Source: Epilithonimonas mollis
GTDB lineage: Bacteria; Bacteroidota; Bacteroidia; Flavobacteriales; Weeksellaceae
Reading direction: 5' to 3'
DNA: 64,000 bases
Assembly (NCBI RefSeq): GCF_900142325.1
Contig: NZ_FRAM01000001.1
Location: 992,001 to 1,056,000 of the forward strand
The number at the start of each line of letters is the position of its first letter. The first letter of the stretch is position 1. A model generated the notes under the pieces. It had not been told where the DNA came from, searched no databases, and saw nothing but the letters and a program-made list of their open reading frames with translations. Both the position numbers and the translations under genes were made by a program. Of the stretch, positions 17,909-26,766 are shown piece by piece.

Positions 17909-17985
17909 AGCCCCGATAGAAGCGGCATCCTTTTTCTTTTTTTATTAAAAAAGAAAAAGATACAGCGGATAGCGGGATCAAGCTC
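17909..17985 (-). repeat. Structured palindromic intergenic repeat between lepB and wbqC
   Basis: The centre is a 12-bp perfect stem TTTTTCTTTTTT/AAAAAAGAAAAA. It is flanked on the minus strand by CCGCTATCCGCTGTATC on one side and GGATGCCGCTTCTATCGGGG on the other, which pair partly with each other. I recall similar flank wording in intergenic DNA of other Flavobacteriia, so it is probably a dispersed repeat or conserved RNA structure. It ends only 7 bp before the lepB stop and could also serve as a processing or termination element. Confidence 0.55.
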
Positions 17986-17992
17986 CAAAAAT

Positions 17993-19672
17993 TTATTCTT
18001 CTTCTTTTTTCTTTCCGAAAAGTTTGGCGAAATAATCCCAACCGAAGAACAGCACCAGAATAATCACGGCAACCCACCAATAAGATGTTTTGTTCGCCTC
18101 GCCCGTGTTTGTTGCTTTGAACATCCTGTCCCAACGGATTGTCATTCCAAAAAATGAACCTTTGTTCGCTTGATAACTTGAGCTTCCATCTTTAAAAGCA
18201 CCTTCCAAACTCATCCATGTGAACATGGGTCTTCCGACGATATTTTCCTCCGGAACTACACCAAAAAATCTGGCATCCAGAGAGGCATCCCGGTTGTCAC
18301 CGATCATCATATAATAATTCTGTTTGATAGTATATTGATTGGTTTCCTGACCGTTGACATAGATTTTCCCGTTTTTATTTTCCAGCTTGTTGTGCTCGTA
18401 TTTGGAGATGATCCATTGATAAGTCGGTAAAGTTTCCTGATCTAGCTTTACAACATCTCCTTTTTTCGGGATTCTGAGTGGTCCGTACCAATCCTGATTC
18501 CACTTTTTGTTAATAGGATAAACGCAGTTAGAAGTATCTATTTTTTTTGAAAAAACAGCATTTCCTGCGTTATCTCTTACTATTGCTCCGCCTTGTTTCA
18601 TCGGATAATACGCAATATCATTTGCTCCTTTTTCCAGGATATCTTCTTTGATTTCTTCAACGTTCGGGAGCGTTTTGATGTCACTTGCAGTTTCTTTGGT
18701 CAAACCTTGAAAGACGTATATAAACCCTGATTCTGCTTGATATTCCTGAACGGGCAAAAAGCCATAAGCTTTGTATAATGCAGGAATATCCAATTGGGTA
18801 GAAGCCTTGACTATATATTTATGCTGTTGCTCCTCATCACCCAGAATTTTTTCCGGCTGATTATTGATAAACAATCTTCCTGCTCGGAACTCTATAACAT
18901 CGCCAGGAATTCCTACACATCTTTTAACGTAAGGATCTTTTCTGTCCGTGGCTGTGTGAACCGAATCCTGCGGGTAATTGAACACGACGATATCATAACG
19001 TTTGATCTCGTCATACCCGGGCAATCTGAGATATGGTAGTTTTACAGCATCTACATAAGATTTGGGATCGTCCTTTGGGTTTCCTTTCTCCCCTGTGTCA
19101 AAAATTGTTCCCTGTAAAAATGGTAAAGCTACAGGTCTCATCGGCATTCTGTAACCATACGCCCATTTGTTCACAAAAAGAAAATCACCTACCAGCAATG
19201 TTCTTTCCATAGATCCTGTCGGGATTCCGAAAGGCTGAGTGATAAAGGCATGAATAATTGTTGCAAAAACTACTGCAAAAGTAACAGATCCCAGAAATGT
19301 TTCTTTTTTCCGCCCTTCTTCTTCCTCTTCTTCAGTTTCAATTTGTGGATCTTTACCATAGTTGACTGTGGCCATGAAAATGAAAGGCAGAATCACCGTC
19401 AGCAAGCCGTTAAGAAATCCTCTTTTTCCAAACTTTCTCATTAAAAAAATATGGAAAGCAGATATCATAATCGGGCCGACAATCGGCAGGTAAGATAAGA
19501 TCACCCACCATTTCGAGTGATTGGTTTCCTTGAGAATAATTAAATAATTATAAAACGGAACAAAAGAAAAAAGTGGGTTGTAGCCCATTTTTTTGAATAG
19601 CTTCCATGTTGTCAGTCCCATCAGAACACTGATTATGAGGACATAAATGGTATAAGTAATAATATAATCCAT
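17993..19672 (-). CDS. lepB: Signal peptidase I
   Basis: Membrane protease that removes signal peptides after Sec export. The N-terminal about 105 residues form three hydrophobic segments with WKLFKKMGYNPLFSFVPFYN, similar to DUF5684-type domains. An acidic stretch (ETEEEEEE) and the anchor helix follow. The S26 catalytic serine is S154 in PTGSMERTLLVGD and the lysine is K250 in YVKRCVGIPGD. The GDNRDASLDARFFG motif lies near the end, and a C-terminal membrane helix (VAVIILVLFFGWDYF) is present. At 559 residues it is long because of an insertion of about 200 residues between the catalytic parts, common in Bacteroidota. It follows dapB by 81 bp. Confidence 0.95.
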   Translation of the reverse strand: MDYIITYTIYVLIISVLMGLTTWKLFKKMGYNPLFSFVPFYNYLIILKETNHSKWWVILSYLPIVGPIMISAFHIFLMRKFGKRGFLNGLLTVILPFIFMATVNYGKDPQIETEEEEEEGRKKETFLGSVTFAVVFATIIHAFITQPFGIPTGSMERTLLVGDFLFVNKWAYGYRMPMRPVALPFLQGTIFDTGEKGNPKDDPKSYVDAVKLPYLRLPGYDEIKRYDIVVFNYPQDSVHTATDRKDPYVKRCVGIPGDVIEFRAGRLFINNQPEKILGDEEQQHKYIVKASTQLDIPALYKAYGFLPVQEYQAESGFIYVFQGLTKETASDIKTLPNVEEIKEDILEKGANDIAYYPMKQGGAIVRDNAGNAVFSKKIDTSNCVYPINKKWNQDWYGPLRIPKKGDVVKLDQETLPTYQWIISKYEHNKLENKNGKIYVNGQETNQYTIKQNYYMMIGDNRDASLDARFFGVVPEENIVGRPMFTWMSLEGAFKDGSSSYQANKGSFFGMTIRWDRMFKATNTGEANKTSYWWVAVIILVLFFGWDYFAKLFGKKKEEE

Positions 19673-19753
19673 ATTTTGATTTTTGGTAATCAGTCATTAG
19701 CTTATTACCGAATTTTTATAATTAGTTTTTGTCGTATTGTTTTTGTTACAATT

Positions 19754-20452
19754 TTATAGCCCTAAAACATCTTTCATTGAAAAGACACCTTGTTTTCCTA
19801 CAATCCATTCTGCAGCAATGACCGCTCCCAGAGCAAATCCATTTCTGTTATATGCTGTATGTTTGATTTCAATTTCATCAACTTCCGATCTGTAAAAGAC
19901 ACTGTGTGTTCCGGGAACCTCATCCTCACGAATGGCAAAAATCCCAAGCTCATGATCCTTTGTTTCATCCAGTTTCCAGGCTTCATATTTAGAATTTTCT
20001 ATAATTCCTTCAGCAATTGAAATTGCCGTTCCGCTCGGTGCATCTTTTTTATGAATATGATGGATCTCTTCCAGCTGACAGGAATATCCGCTGACATTAC
20101 TCATCAGTTTTGCCAGGTTTTCATTGAGTGCAAAAAAAATATTGACTCCCAGACTAAAATTGGAGCCATATAAAAATGCGCTGTTTTTCTGCAAAGCGAT
20201 TCGCTCGATTTCCAGCTTCTTATCAAGCCAGCCGGTTGTCCCGCAAATTACCGGGATGTTATTCTCCAGGCATACTTTTATATTTTCGAAAGCCGCTTCG
20301 GGATTTGAAAATTCTATCACCACATCAGCATGATTCAGAGACTCTATGGTTGGTGTTTGCTTTAATCTTGCGACAATTTCGTGGTTCCGGTTTTGAGAAA
20401 TCTCATCGATTATCCTTCCCATTTTTCCGTAACCTACAAGTGCTATCTTCAT
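19754..20452 (-). CDS. dapB: 4-hydroxy-tetrahydrodipicolinate reductase
   Basis: A 232-residue NAD(P)H enzyme of lysine and diaminopimelate synthesis, needed for peptidoglycan. It has the Rossmann start ALVGYGKMGR (4-13), CGTTGW, GSNFSLGVNIF and the catalytic EEIHHIHKKDAPSGTA with the His/His/Lys set near residues 130-140. The length fits the short DapB of Bacteroidota. It is 17 bp from the DUF5683 gene and in the same block as parAB and lepB. Confidence 0.96.
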   Translation of the reverse strand: MKIALVGYGKMGRIIDEISQNRNHEIVARLKQTPTIESLNHADVVIEFSNPEAAFENIKVCLENNIPVICGTTGWLDKKLEIERIALQKNSAFLYGSNFSLGVNIFFALNENLAKLMSNVSGYSCQLEEIHHIHKKDAPSGTAISIAEGIIENSKYEAWKLDETKDHELGIFAIREDEVPGTHSVFYRSEVDEIEIKHTAYNRNGFALGAVIAAEWIVGKQGVFSMKDVLGL

Positions 20453-20469
20453 TTTAAATATGATTTATT

Positions 20470-21099
20470 TTAAAATCTGAAACTTAAAGTTAATCCTGCT
20501 TTGGTTTCAAAGTTACTAAGCTGATCGTTGATTATGGAAGGCGTTAGCGCAAGATCGGGATCTTTCCTCCCCTCATACAAATGCGCATCCACAACAGCAT
20601 CTACAATGTTCAGAATATAGATCAGTCCGGTGATTCCGATGGCATAATCCCTTTGTCTTTTGGATCTGTCCTGAGCATTTCCCAACACAGTTTTATCAAT
20701 GCCACGTATCCCTGAAAATTCGTGCGGAAGTCCATTAAGTTCAGATACAAAGGCGTTTCTGTAACGTTTGTATTGCTTATCATTCCAAAGCGCAATGCCA
20801 ATTCCTGTTCCGACTGCGCCCCAGACTATGGGAATCTTCCAGTATTTTTTGTTATAAAACTGTCCCAGTCCCGGCAAAACAGCAGAATATAAACCAGCCT
20901 TCGCAGGACTGAATTTCTGAATTTTTGCAGGCGCATTTTTATTGTCAATATCTCCTAAAATCTGAGATTCTGACAAAGGTTTGGCTGCAGGTATACTGTC
21001 CTTGGGAAGATTTTCTACACGGATCGTATCATTAGGATTGACCTGAGAGAAAACCATACTGAAGAAAAACAGCAAAAAAACTGACAATAACTTTTTCAT
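20470..21099 (-). CDS. DUF5683 family envelope protein
   Basis: A 209-residue protein with a signal peptide (1-18, ...FSMVFSQ), a Pro/Lys-rich linker and AGLYSAVLPGLGQFYNKKYWKIP at residues about 66-88. That Gly-rich PGLGQxYNxxYWK motif marks DUF5683. Two hydrophobic segments follow. It starts one base after the parB stop and is therefore translationally linked. Function unknown; the conserved position between parB and dapB hints at a cell-envelope task. Confidence 0.85.
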   Translation of the reverse strand: MKKLLSVFLLFFFSMVFSQVNPNDTIRVENLPKDSIPAAKPLSESQILGDIDNKNAPAKIQKFSPAKAGLYSAVLPGLGQFYNKKYWKIPIVWGAVGTGIGIALWNDKQYKRYRNAFVSELNGLPHEFSGIRGIDKTVLGNAQDRSKRQRDYAIGITGLIYILNIVDAVVDAHLYEGRKDPDLALTPSIINDQLSNFETKAGLTLSFRF

Positions 21100-21990
21100 T
21101 TATCGGATGTGAGCCAGGATATTCTCCAGCTCCTCTTCATTTTTAAAATCGAGGACAATTTTTCCTTTTTTACCATTAGCCGAAGTTTTGATCTCGACAT
21201 TTACGTTCAGAATATCGGATAAGCTTTTCTGCGCTTTTTTAAAGTGGTTAGGAATAATACTCTGTTTGGCTGGTTGGTCTTTTTCCTGAGAATTTTTGAG
21301 TTGAGAAGCCAATTGTTCAGCCTGTCTGACATTCAGCTGATCTTTGATTATTCTTTCAAAAAGATTCTGGCGTTTTTCGTCCGTATCCAAGCTCATGATT
21401 GCACGGCCATGACCGGCTGAAATTTGTCCGCTTCTTATTCCGTTTTGGATATCGGGTGACAGCTTCAGAAGGCGAACGCTGTTGGTAATGGTGCTTCTTT
21501 CTTTACCAACACGCTGGCTCAGATTTTCCTGCGTCATTCCGACCTCATCCAATAGTCTTTGATAAGTGAGTGCAACTTCTATCGGATCCAGATCTTCTCT
21601 CTGGATATTTTCCACCAAAGCCATTTCCAGCAATTCCTGGTCGTTTACCAGACGGATATAGGCAGGAATGGAAGCCAGTCCGGCAATCTTAGATGCCCGG
21701 AAACGTCTTTCCCCGGAAATGATCTCGAATTTGCCACCATCTTTTCTAAGTGTGACAGGCTGGATAATTCCTAAGCTTTTAATGGATTCTGCCAGATCAT
21801 TCAAGGCCTTCTCATCGAAATAAGTTCTTGGCTGATTTGGATTAGCATATATATCTTCAATAGGAACCTCTACAATATTGCCGACCAGGTTTTTTGCGCC
21901 TTCGTCTGAAGCGGAATTGATATTGGTTTTGCTTTCGGCATTCAGGATCGCTCCCAAACCACGTCCCATTGCTCTTTTTTTATCTTTCAT
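21100..21990 (-). CDS. parB: ParB/Spo0J chromosome partition protein
   Basis: A 296-residue CTPase-type clamp that binds parS sites and recruits SMC. The start MKDKKRAMGRGLGAIL at 21990 is favoured, because KRAMGRGLGALL-like N-termini bind ParA. It has PNQPRTYFDEKAL, the CTP-binding ISGERRFRASK (arginine patch), ENIQREDLDPIEVA, a helix-turn-helix (MTQENLSQRVGKERSTITNS) and a C-terminal dimerisation domain. It lies 80 bp after parA. I found no parS palindrome of the common type in the window by eye. Confidence 0.95.
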   Translation of the reverse strand: MKDKKRAMGRGLGAILNAESKTNINSASDEGAKNLVGNIVEVPIEDIYANPNQPRTYFDEKALNDLAESIKSLGIIQPVTLRKDGGKFEIISGERRFRASKIAGLASIPAYIRLVNDQELLEMALVENIQREDLDPIEVALTYQRLLDEVGMTQENLSQRVGKERSTITNSVRLLKLSPDIQNGIRSGQISAGHGRAIMSLDTDEKRQNLFERIIKDQLNVRQAEQLASQLKNSQEKDQPAKQSIIPNHFKKAQKSLSDILNVNVEIKTSANGKKGKIVLDFKNEEELENILAHIR

Positions 21991-22070
21991 ATTTTTAAGT
22001 TGCATGTATCCCGGATGATTGAAGTTTTTAAAAACAATTTCTAAACATCCTGTTTCTGAGTTACGGCTTA

Positions 22071-22844
22071 TTAATTTTTAACTAACTTCTCGTTTTTCAG
22101 TAATACTTCTTCTGCCAGCTGGATATATTGGATGGCGCCTTTGCTTTCTGCATCATACTTCAGGATGCTTTCCCCAAAACTTGGTGCTTCGCTCAGACGG
22201 ACGTTTCTGCTGATAATCGTTTCAAAAACCATTTCCGGGAAATGTGAATTAACTTCCTCAACAACCTGATTGGACAATCTGAGACGACTGTCGTACATCG
22301 TAAGTAAAAGACCTTCTATGTCAAGATCCTGGTTATGGATCTTCTGAACATTTTTAATGGTATTTAATAATTTTCCTAAACCTTCCAAAGCAAAATATTC
22401 ACATTGTATAGGAATGATGACAGAATCTGCTGCAGTCAGGGCGTTAATTGTTATCAAACCCAAACTCGGTGCACAATCTATAATGATATAATCATACTGG
22501 TCTCTCACAGATTTCAGAGCTTCGCGCATCATGTACTCTCTGTTATCGCGATCTACAAGCTCTATCTCGGCCGCTACCAGATCTATATGAGACGGAATGA
22601 TATCAACATTTGGCGAGCTGGTAGGTAATATGCATTTAGAAACTTCTGCACTATGTTCCAGCAAATTGTAAGTAGAAAAATTCACCTCTTCCACACCCAA
22701 ACCTGATGTTGCATTGGCCTGCGGATCTGCATCTATCAGGAGAATTCTTTTTTCTAAAACGCCAAGCGCAGATGCCAGATTAACAGCAGTTGTCGTTTTG
22801 CCAACACCGCCTTTTTGGTTTGCAACACCTATAATTTTTGCCAT
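22071..22844 (-). CDS. parA: ParA/Soj chromosome partition ATPase
   Basis: A 257-residue P-loop ATPase of the Walker-type ParA group, without an N-terminal DNA-binding domain (Soj-like). The deviant Walker A is KGGVGKTTT (residues 11-19), followed by LIDADPQANATSGLG and DYIIIDCAPSLGL. The ATG at 22844 gives the standard MAKIIGVANQKGG start. It acts with ParB to segregate the origin region; close linkage to oriC is common. Confidence 0.96.
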   Translation of the reverse strand: MAKIIGVANQKGGVGKTTTAVNLASALGVLEKRILLIDADPQANATSGLGVEEVNFSTYNLLEHSAEVSKCILPTSSPNVDIIPSHIDLVAAEIELVDRDNREYMMREALKSVRDQYDYIIIDCAPSLGLITINALTAADSVIIPIQCEYFALEGLGKLLNTIKNVQKIHNQDLDIEGLLLTMYDSRLRLSNQVVEEVNSHFPEMVFETIISRNVRLSEAPSFGESILKYDAESKGAIQYIQLAEEVLLKNEKLVKN

Positions 22845-22951
22845 AAACATTAATTTAATCATCAAAAATACAATTTTTTACCACTTAGAAAGTTTTGAAA
22901 AAAGCAGCAACCCGTTAAAGTATTGTTAATTAGCAAGTTGACCAATAAAAA

Positions 22952-22986
22952 AATTATCCACATTTTGCAAAGAAATGTGGATAATT
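22952..22986 (-). terminator. tonB terminator hairpin carrying two DnaA-box sequences
   Basis: A perfect 14-bp inverted repeat, AATTATCCACATTT and complement, with a 7-base loop. On the minus strand it is followed by six T and lies 47 bp past the tonB stop, so it fits an intrinsic terminator. Each arm contains TTATCCACA, the strong DnaA-box consensus, in opposite orientation. It lies just upstream of parA. Confidence 0.7.
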
Positions 22987-23032
22987 ATATAACTTTAAAT
23001 TTTATTCATTTAATATTTCATTGACAATCAGA

Positions 23033-23857
23033 TCAGTCTATTTTCATAGAAATTGGCATTCTGAAAGATGATCTTACTGTTTTGCCTTTCAGCTGTGCAG
23101 GTGTCCATTTTGATTTAATAGATTTTACAGTTCTTTCCGCTTCCTGATTAAAATCGGAATTGGAACCGGTCACTTTTATATTGGAAATACTTCCATCTCT
23201 TTCTACTACGAAGCTAATTGTGGCAGATACCATGCCACCCTGATCTACAGATGAAGTATCAAAGGTCTGTGCCACTTTCTGACGGAATGAATTGATCCCA
23301 CCTTTGAAGTCTGCAGCCACATCTGCGTCATTTTGACTGATTAATTTATTTGGGTCTTCAGCTGGAACAACTGGTGCTGTATAAGGAACTGTTGCTGCAG
23401 GCGGACCTGTTGAAATCGGCGGTGCAATCGGGATCGTTGTTTCTACGCCCGGCTTTGTTTCGGATCCAATTGCTGCACCTTCAAAATCCTGTTTAGTTGG
23501 AAGAGGTTTATCTTTTATCACATGACGGACAGGAGTATAATCCGGGTTTTCTACAGTTTTTATATCCTGCGGAACAGTGGCGGCCGGCTGGGGTTTAGGT
23601 ATATCTATTTCCTCATCTATAGGGACAAATTCATATATTTTATCTTTGGGTGCAGCATAAGCCTGTGTATCAAAGGATGAGATAACCAATGGCACGACTG
23701 ACAAGGAAGCAAAAAAAGCAACGCCTACTAACAATGCTTTTGTGAGCTGGCTAGAATAATCATTTCTCAAAGCATAAGCACCATAAGCTTTATTTCTGTT
23801 AGCGAAAACAACTTCGTCTAAATGATCTTTTTCCGAATTAAATAATAGATTTTTCAT
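23033..23857 (-). CDS. Energy transducer TonB
   Basis: A 274-residue inner-membrane-anchored protein. The cytoplasmic start contains NRNKAYGAYALRNDY, common in Bacteroidota TonB proteins. One transmembrane helix (about 41-62) and a Pro-rich periplasmic stretch (about 80-180) follow. The C-terminal TonB domain (about 195-274) has VSATISFVVERDGSISNIKV and ends KSKWTPAQLKGKTVRSSFRMPISM. It passes proton-motive energy to outer-membrane TonB-dependent receptors; no receptor or exbBD gene is adjacent. Confidence 0.93.
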   Translation of the reverse strand: MKNLLFNSEKDHLDEVVFANRNKAYGAYALRNDYSSQLTKALLVGVAFFASLSVVPLVISSFDTQAYAAPKDKIYEFVPIDEEIDIPKPQPAATVPQDIKTVENPDYTPVRHVIKDKPLPTKQDFEGAAIGSETKPGVETTIPIAPPISTGPPAATVPYTAPVVPAEDPNKLISQNDADVAADFKGGINSFRQKVAQTFDTSSVDQGGMVSATISFVVERDGSISNIKVTGSNSDFNQEAERTVKSIKSKWTPAQLKGKTVRSSFRMPISMKID

Positions 23858-24033
23858 CTTACATAAAATTTAAATTAAACAATTAACAACAATCCTAAAA
23901 ATTGTATGAAAACTTATCAAATAACATTCCAATTTTCTATATAAAACATAAACAAACTATGAAATACATAAATATATTCAAAATATAAAAAGATTTATTA
24001 TACTTGTAAATGAATTCTTTATAATTTGATATC

Positions 24034-25365
24034 ATGAAAATCAAATTGCTTTTATGTTTTGTCTGGTGTTTCTGGATCCACGGCCAGGAAGGTTTTGTAT
24101 TGGAAAACACAAATAAAACTGTCATCAAATTCAAATTGATTAATAACCTGATTTTCATCCCGATGACGATTAACGGTGTAGAACTGAATTTTATGCTGGA
24201 TTCCGGAATTGCAGAAACCTTGCTTTTCAGCCTGGAAAATAAGGATGTTGATTTTAAAAATATTGAAAAAATCACTTTCAGAGGTCTGGGCGAAACCGTG
24301 AGTGTAGATGCTCTGAAATCGATCAACAATAATGTCACAATCGGAAAAAATTTTATTGACAAATCGCATACGGTTTTTATTGTGCTGGATGAAGAATTCA
24401 ATATTTCACAGGACGTCGGCATTCCGGTGAACGGTATTCTGGGCTATTATTTTTTCAAAAATCACCCTGTCGAGATCAATTATCTGAACAAAACCATAAC
24501 AATCTATAAAGACAGTTCAGAGTTTCCGAAACGCATTAAAAAGTATTCAGAATTCCCGATGACTGTAGAGCTTAACAAGCCTTATATCATTGCAGATGTG
24601 GAGATGAAGCACGAGAAACTGAGTTCCAAACTACTTCTGGATCTTGGAAATACAGACTCTGTATGGCTGTTCCCATCATTGATCAAAGATTTTATTTATA
24701 ATCGCCCGAACATTGATGACTTTTTGGGAAGAGGCTTCAGTGGGGACATTTTCGGAAAGCGAAGCCGCATCAACTCTTTATCTATAGGAAAATTCCGGAT
24801 GAACAAGCCTATCGCATCTATGCCGGACGAATATTCTATACAACATCTGAGACTTGTAAAAGACAGAAAAGGATCTATCGGGTCGGAAGTTCTTCGAAGA
24901 TTTTCACTCATTTTTGATTACCCGGGAAATAAAATCTGTTTCCGCGCTAATAAACATCTCAATGATCCCTTCCTTATCGACGGAAGCGGATTGGAAATAA
25001 AACAGGATGGATTAATCTGGGAAAAAGAGCAGGTTAAAGCTCAAACCGCAAAAATCAATCTTGGGAATAATGAAACCAATGTTTACAATAATACTGATTC
25101 ATTTCAATATAAATTTTCATTAAAACCGATTTTCAAGGTTTCCGGAACCAGAAAAGATTCTCCGGCACAAAAATCAGGCATTATAAAAGGGGATGAAATC
25201 GTTACCGTAGATGGCAAAAAGGCCAATGAACTCACATTGAACAAAATCCATCAGATCCTGAAAACGGATGAAAGCCGAAAGGTAACGATCGAAATCAAAA
25301 GGAATGAAATCCCCAGAAAAATAGACCTGTTCTTGGAAGATCCGATTCCATACATTCAGGAATAA
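24034..25365 (+). CDS. Secreted retropepsin-like aspartyl protease with PDZ domain
   Basis: A 443-residue protein with a signal peptide (1-17, ...CFWIHGQ). Two pepsin/retropepsin-like lobes follow. The first has the catalytic motif LNFMLDSGIAET (D56). The second has LLLDLGNTDSVWLFP near residue 200, where DLG replaces DTG/DSG. A PDZ domain fills the C-terminus (about 355-440: FKVSGTRKDSPAQKSGIIKGDEIV). This is the aspartyl protease plus PDZ layout common in Bacteroidota. Whether the second lobe is catalytic is uncertain. It is transcribed divergently from tonB. Confidence 0.85.
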   Translation: MKIKLLLCFVWCFWIHGQEGFVLENTNKTVIKFKLINNLIFIPMTINGVELNFMLDSGIAETLLFSLENKDVDFKNIEKITFRGLGETVSVDALKSINNNVTIGKNFIDKSHTVFIVLDEEFNISQDVGIPVNGILGYYFFKNHPVEINYLNKTITIYKDSSEFPKRIKKYSEFPMTVELNKPYIIADVEMKHEKLSSKLLLDLGNTDSVWLFPSLIKDFIYNRPNIDDFLGRGFSGDIFGKRSRINSLSIGKFRMNKPIASMPDEYSIQHLRLVKDRKGSIGSEVLRRFSLIFDYPGNKICFRANKHLNDPFLIDGSGLEIKQDGLIWEKEQVKAQTAKINLGNNETNVYNNTDSFQYKFSLKPIFKVSGTRKDSPAQKSGIIKGDEIVTVDGKKANELTLNKIHQILKTDESRKVTIEIKRNEIPRKIDLFLEDPIPYIQE

Positions 25366-25426
25366 ACTTATTTTTTTAATTAAATTTTGGCTTACAGCTT
25401 GCTAATCTGATTTTAAATTGATCGTG

Positions 25427-25939
25427 ATGAAAGAAACTTTGAACCATATCAGAAACAGACCGAGATTCAAACTATACACAGACTTCTCTCCCGAAGAATG
25501 CGAAAAAAATCTGAAACTATATCTGGAAAACAATAAAGATCTTTTCTGCGGAAATATCAACCGGGAAGTCGCTACAATTCTCGTAAAAACCGAAGACAAC
25601 AATTACTGGAAACCGAATCTGGCGCTCCGTATAGAAAAAGAAGATGGCACAACAGTCATCCGAGGTATCTTCGGTCCAAGTTCGGCCGTGTGGACTTTTT
25701 TTATGTTTGTTTATTTTTTACTGATTGTCTCATGGATGACTTTTTTTACGCTTTATTATGTAGAAAAGCAGATCAACACTTACAATTATCCATGGGCTTT
25801 GCCCTGCTCTTTTTTAGTTTTAGGATTAATTGGATTGACTTATTTTGCTGCCAGATTTGGTCAGTACAAAGCTAAAGACGAGATGAAACAGTTGAGGATT
25901 TTCGCTGAAGAATCTACATTTCCTTTTGAAAAAGACTAA
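25427..25939 (+). CDS. Two-helix membrane protein of unknown function
   Basis: 170 residues from the ATG at 25427. The N-terminal soluble part (1-80) has TDFSPEECEKNL. Two transmembrane helices follow (about 88-112 and 122-142), then a short charged tail. I do not recognise a family. It lies 61 bp after the PDZ protease gene on the same strand and its last bases overlap the end of the convergent glycosyltransferase gene by 4 bp. Confidence 0.7.
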   Translation: MKETLNHIRNRPRFKLYTDFSPEECEKNLKLYLENNKDLFCGNINREVATILVKTEDNNYWKPNLALRIEKEDGTTVIRGIFGPSSAVWTFFMFVYFLLIVSWMTFFTLYYVEKQINTYNYPWALPCSFLVLGLIGLTYFAARFGQYKAKDEMKQLRIFAEESTFPFEKD

Positions 25940-26766
25940 CGGATTTTTCTTTTGCCGGACAGATATTTGATTTTGAGTCCAATTTTCATCAGAAGGTATT
26001 GAAACGGTTTTTGGTCTCTGTAATATTTGTCAATAAAAATATGCATTGCACCAAAAAACCGATCCAGATAAAGCTGATCCTTGACCGTGCTTTCACCTTT
26101 GTAATGAAGTATCGAATACTTGCCGTAATAGAAATTTCTATAACCTTTCCTGAGAATTGTATAACAAAGATCGATATCTTCTCCGTACATGAAATAACGC
26201 TCGTCAAAACCGCCAACTTCTTCATAAACCGCTTTTTTCATCAGCAGATTGGCACCTGTCATAATCTCTACCTCAGCAATATCAAATTCTCCAATATCAT
26301 TCCTGTAATAGGTTTTGGAGTTGTTACTCAGTCTTGTGAAAAGTTTTTCAAAAGAATTGACAAGAGCCGGGACAGAACGTTTGCTTTCCGGTAAAAACAG
26401 GCCTTCCATGTTATGCATTCTTAAACCTAAAGCTCCAAAATTTTTCTGTCTGTCTGCAAAATCCAAAATCTCCCCGAAGTAATTCCCTTCAATTTCTGTG
26501 TCGGGATTCAGGATATAAACATAGTCACCTTTTGCATGTTTCACACCGATATTATTGGCTTTGGAAAATCCGGAATTATGATCCAGCTCAATAAAGCGGA
26601 CATCGGGAAAATCAGAAATCAGTGATTTCCATGCAGCATCAGGAGAATGATTATCAATTACAACAACCTCATAATCAACATCTTGTAAATATTTTTTAAT
26701 AGAAAGGATACAGTTTTTCAACAGATCCTTTACCTGATAATGAACAATTATAACACTAAGTTTCAT
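25936..26766 (-). CDS. Family 2 glycosyltransferase
   Basis: A 276-residue GT-A fold enzyme with SVIIVHYQVKDLLKNCI at the start, VVVIDNHSPD, NSGFSKANNIGV, the metal-binding region YILNPDTEIE (DxD-like) and a later GGFDERYFMYGEDIDLCYT. This pattern matches rhamnosyl/galactofuranosyl-type GT2 enzymes (WbbL-like). It would transfer a sugar to a surface polysaccharide. Its start overlaps the recR stop by one base, so the two are co-transcribed. Confidence 0.9.
   Translation of the reverse strand: MKLSVIIVHYQVKDLLKNCILSIKKYLQDVDYEVVVIDNHSPDAAWKSLISDFPDVRFIELDHNSGFSKANNIGVKHAKGDYVYILNPDTEIEGNYFGEILDFADRQKNFGALGLRMHNMEGLFLPESKRSVPALVNSFEKLFTRLSNNSKTYYRNDIGEFDIAEVEIMTGANLLMKKAVYEEVGGFDERYFMYGEDIDLCYTILRKGYRNFYYGKYSILHYKGESTVKDQLYLDRFFGAMHIFIDKYYRDQKPFQYLLMKIGLKIKYLSGKRKIR

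Noticed and set aside
22845-23032. A full oriC between parA and tonB
   Set aside because: Only two DnaA boxes were seen, both in one hairpin that fits a terminator, and no box cluster or dnaA gene is present. It is kept as a DnaA-site question only.
23937-24422. Minus-strand 161-codon frame opposite the aspartyl protease gene
   Set aside because: It is antisense to a clear signal-peptide protein, with no recognisable motif and a low-complexity composition.
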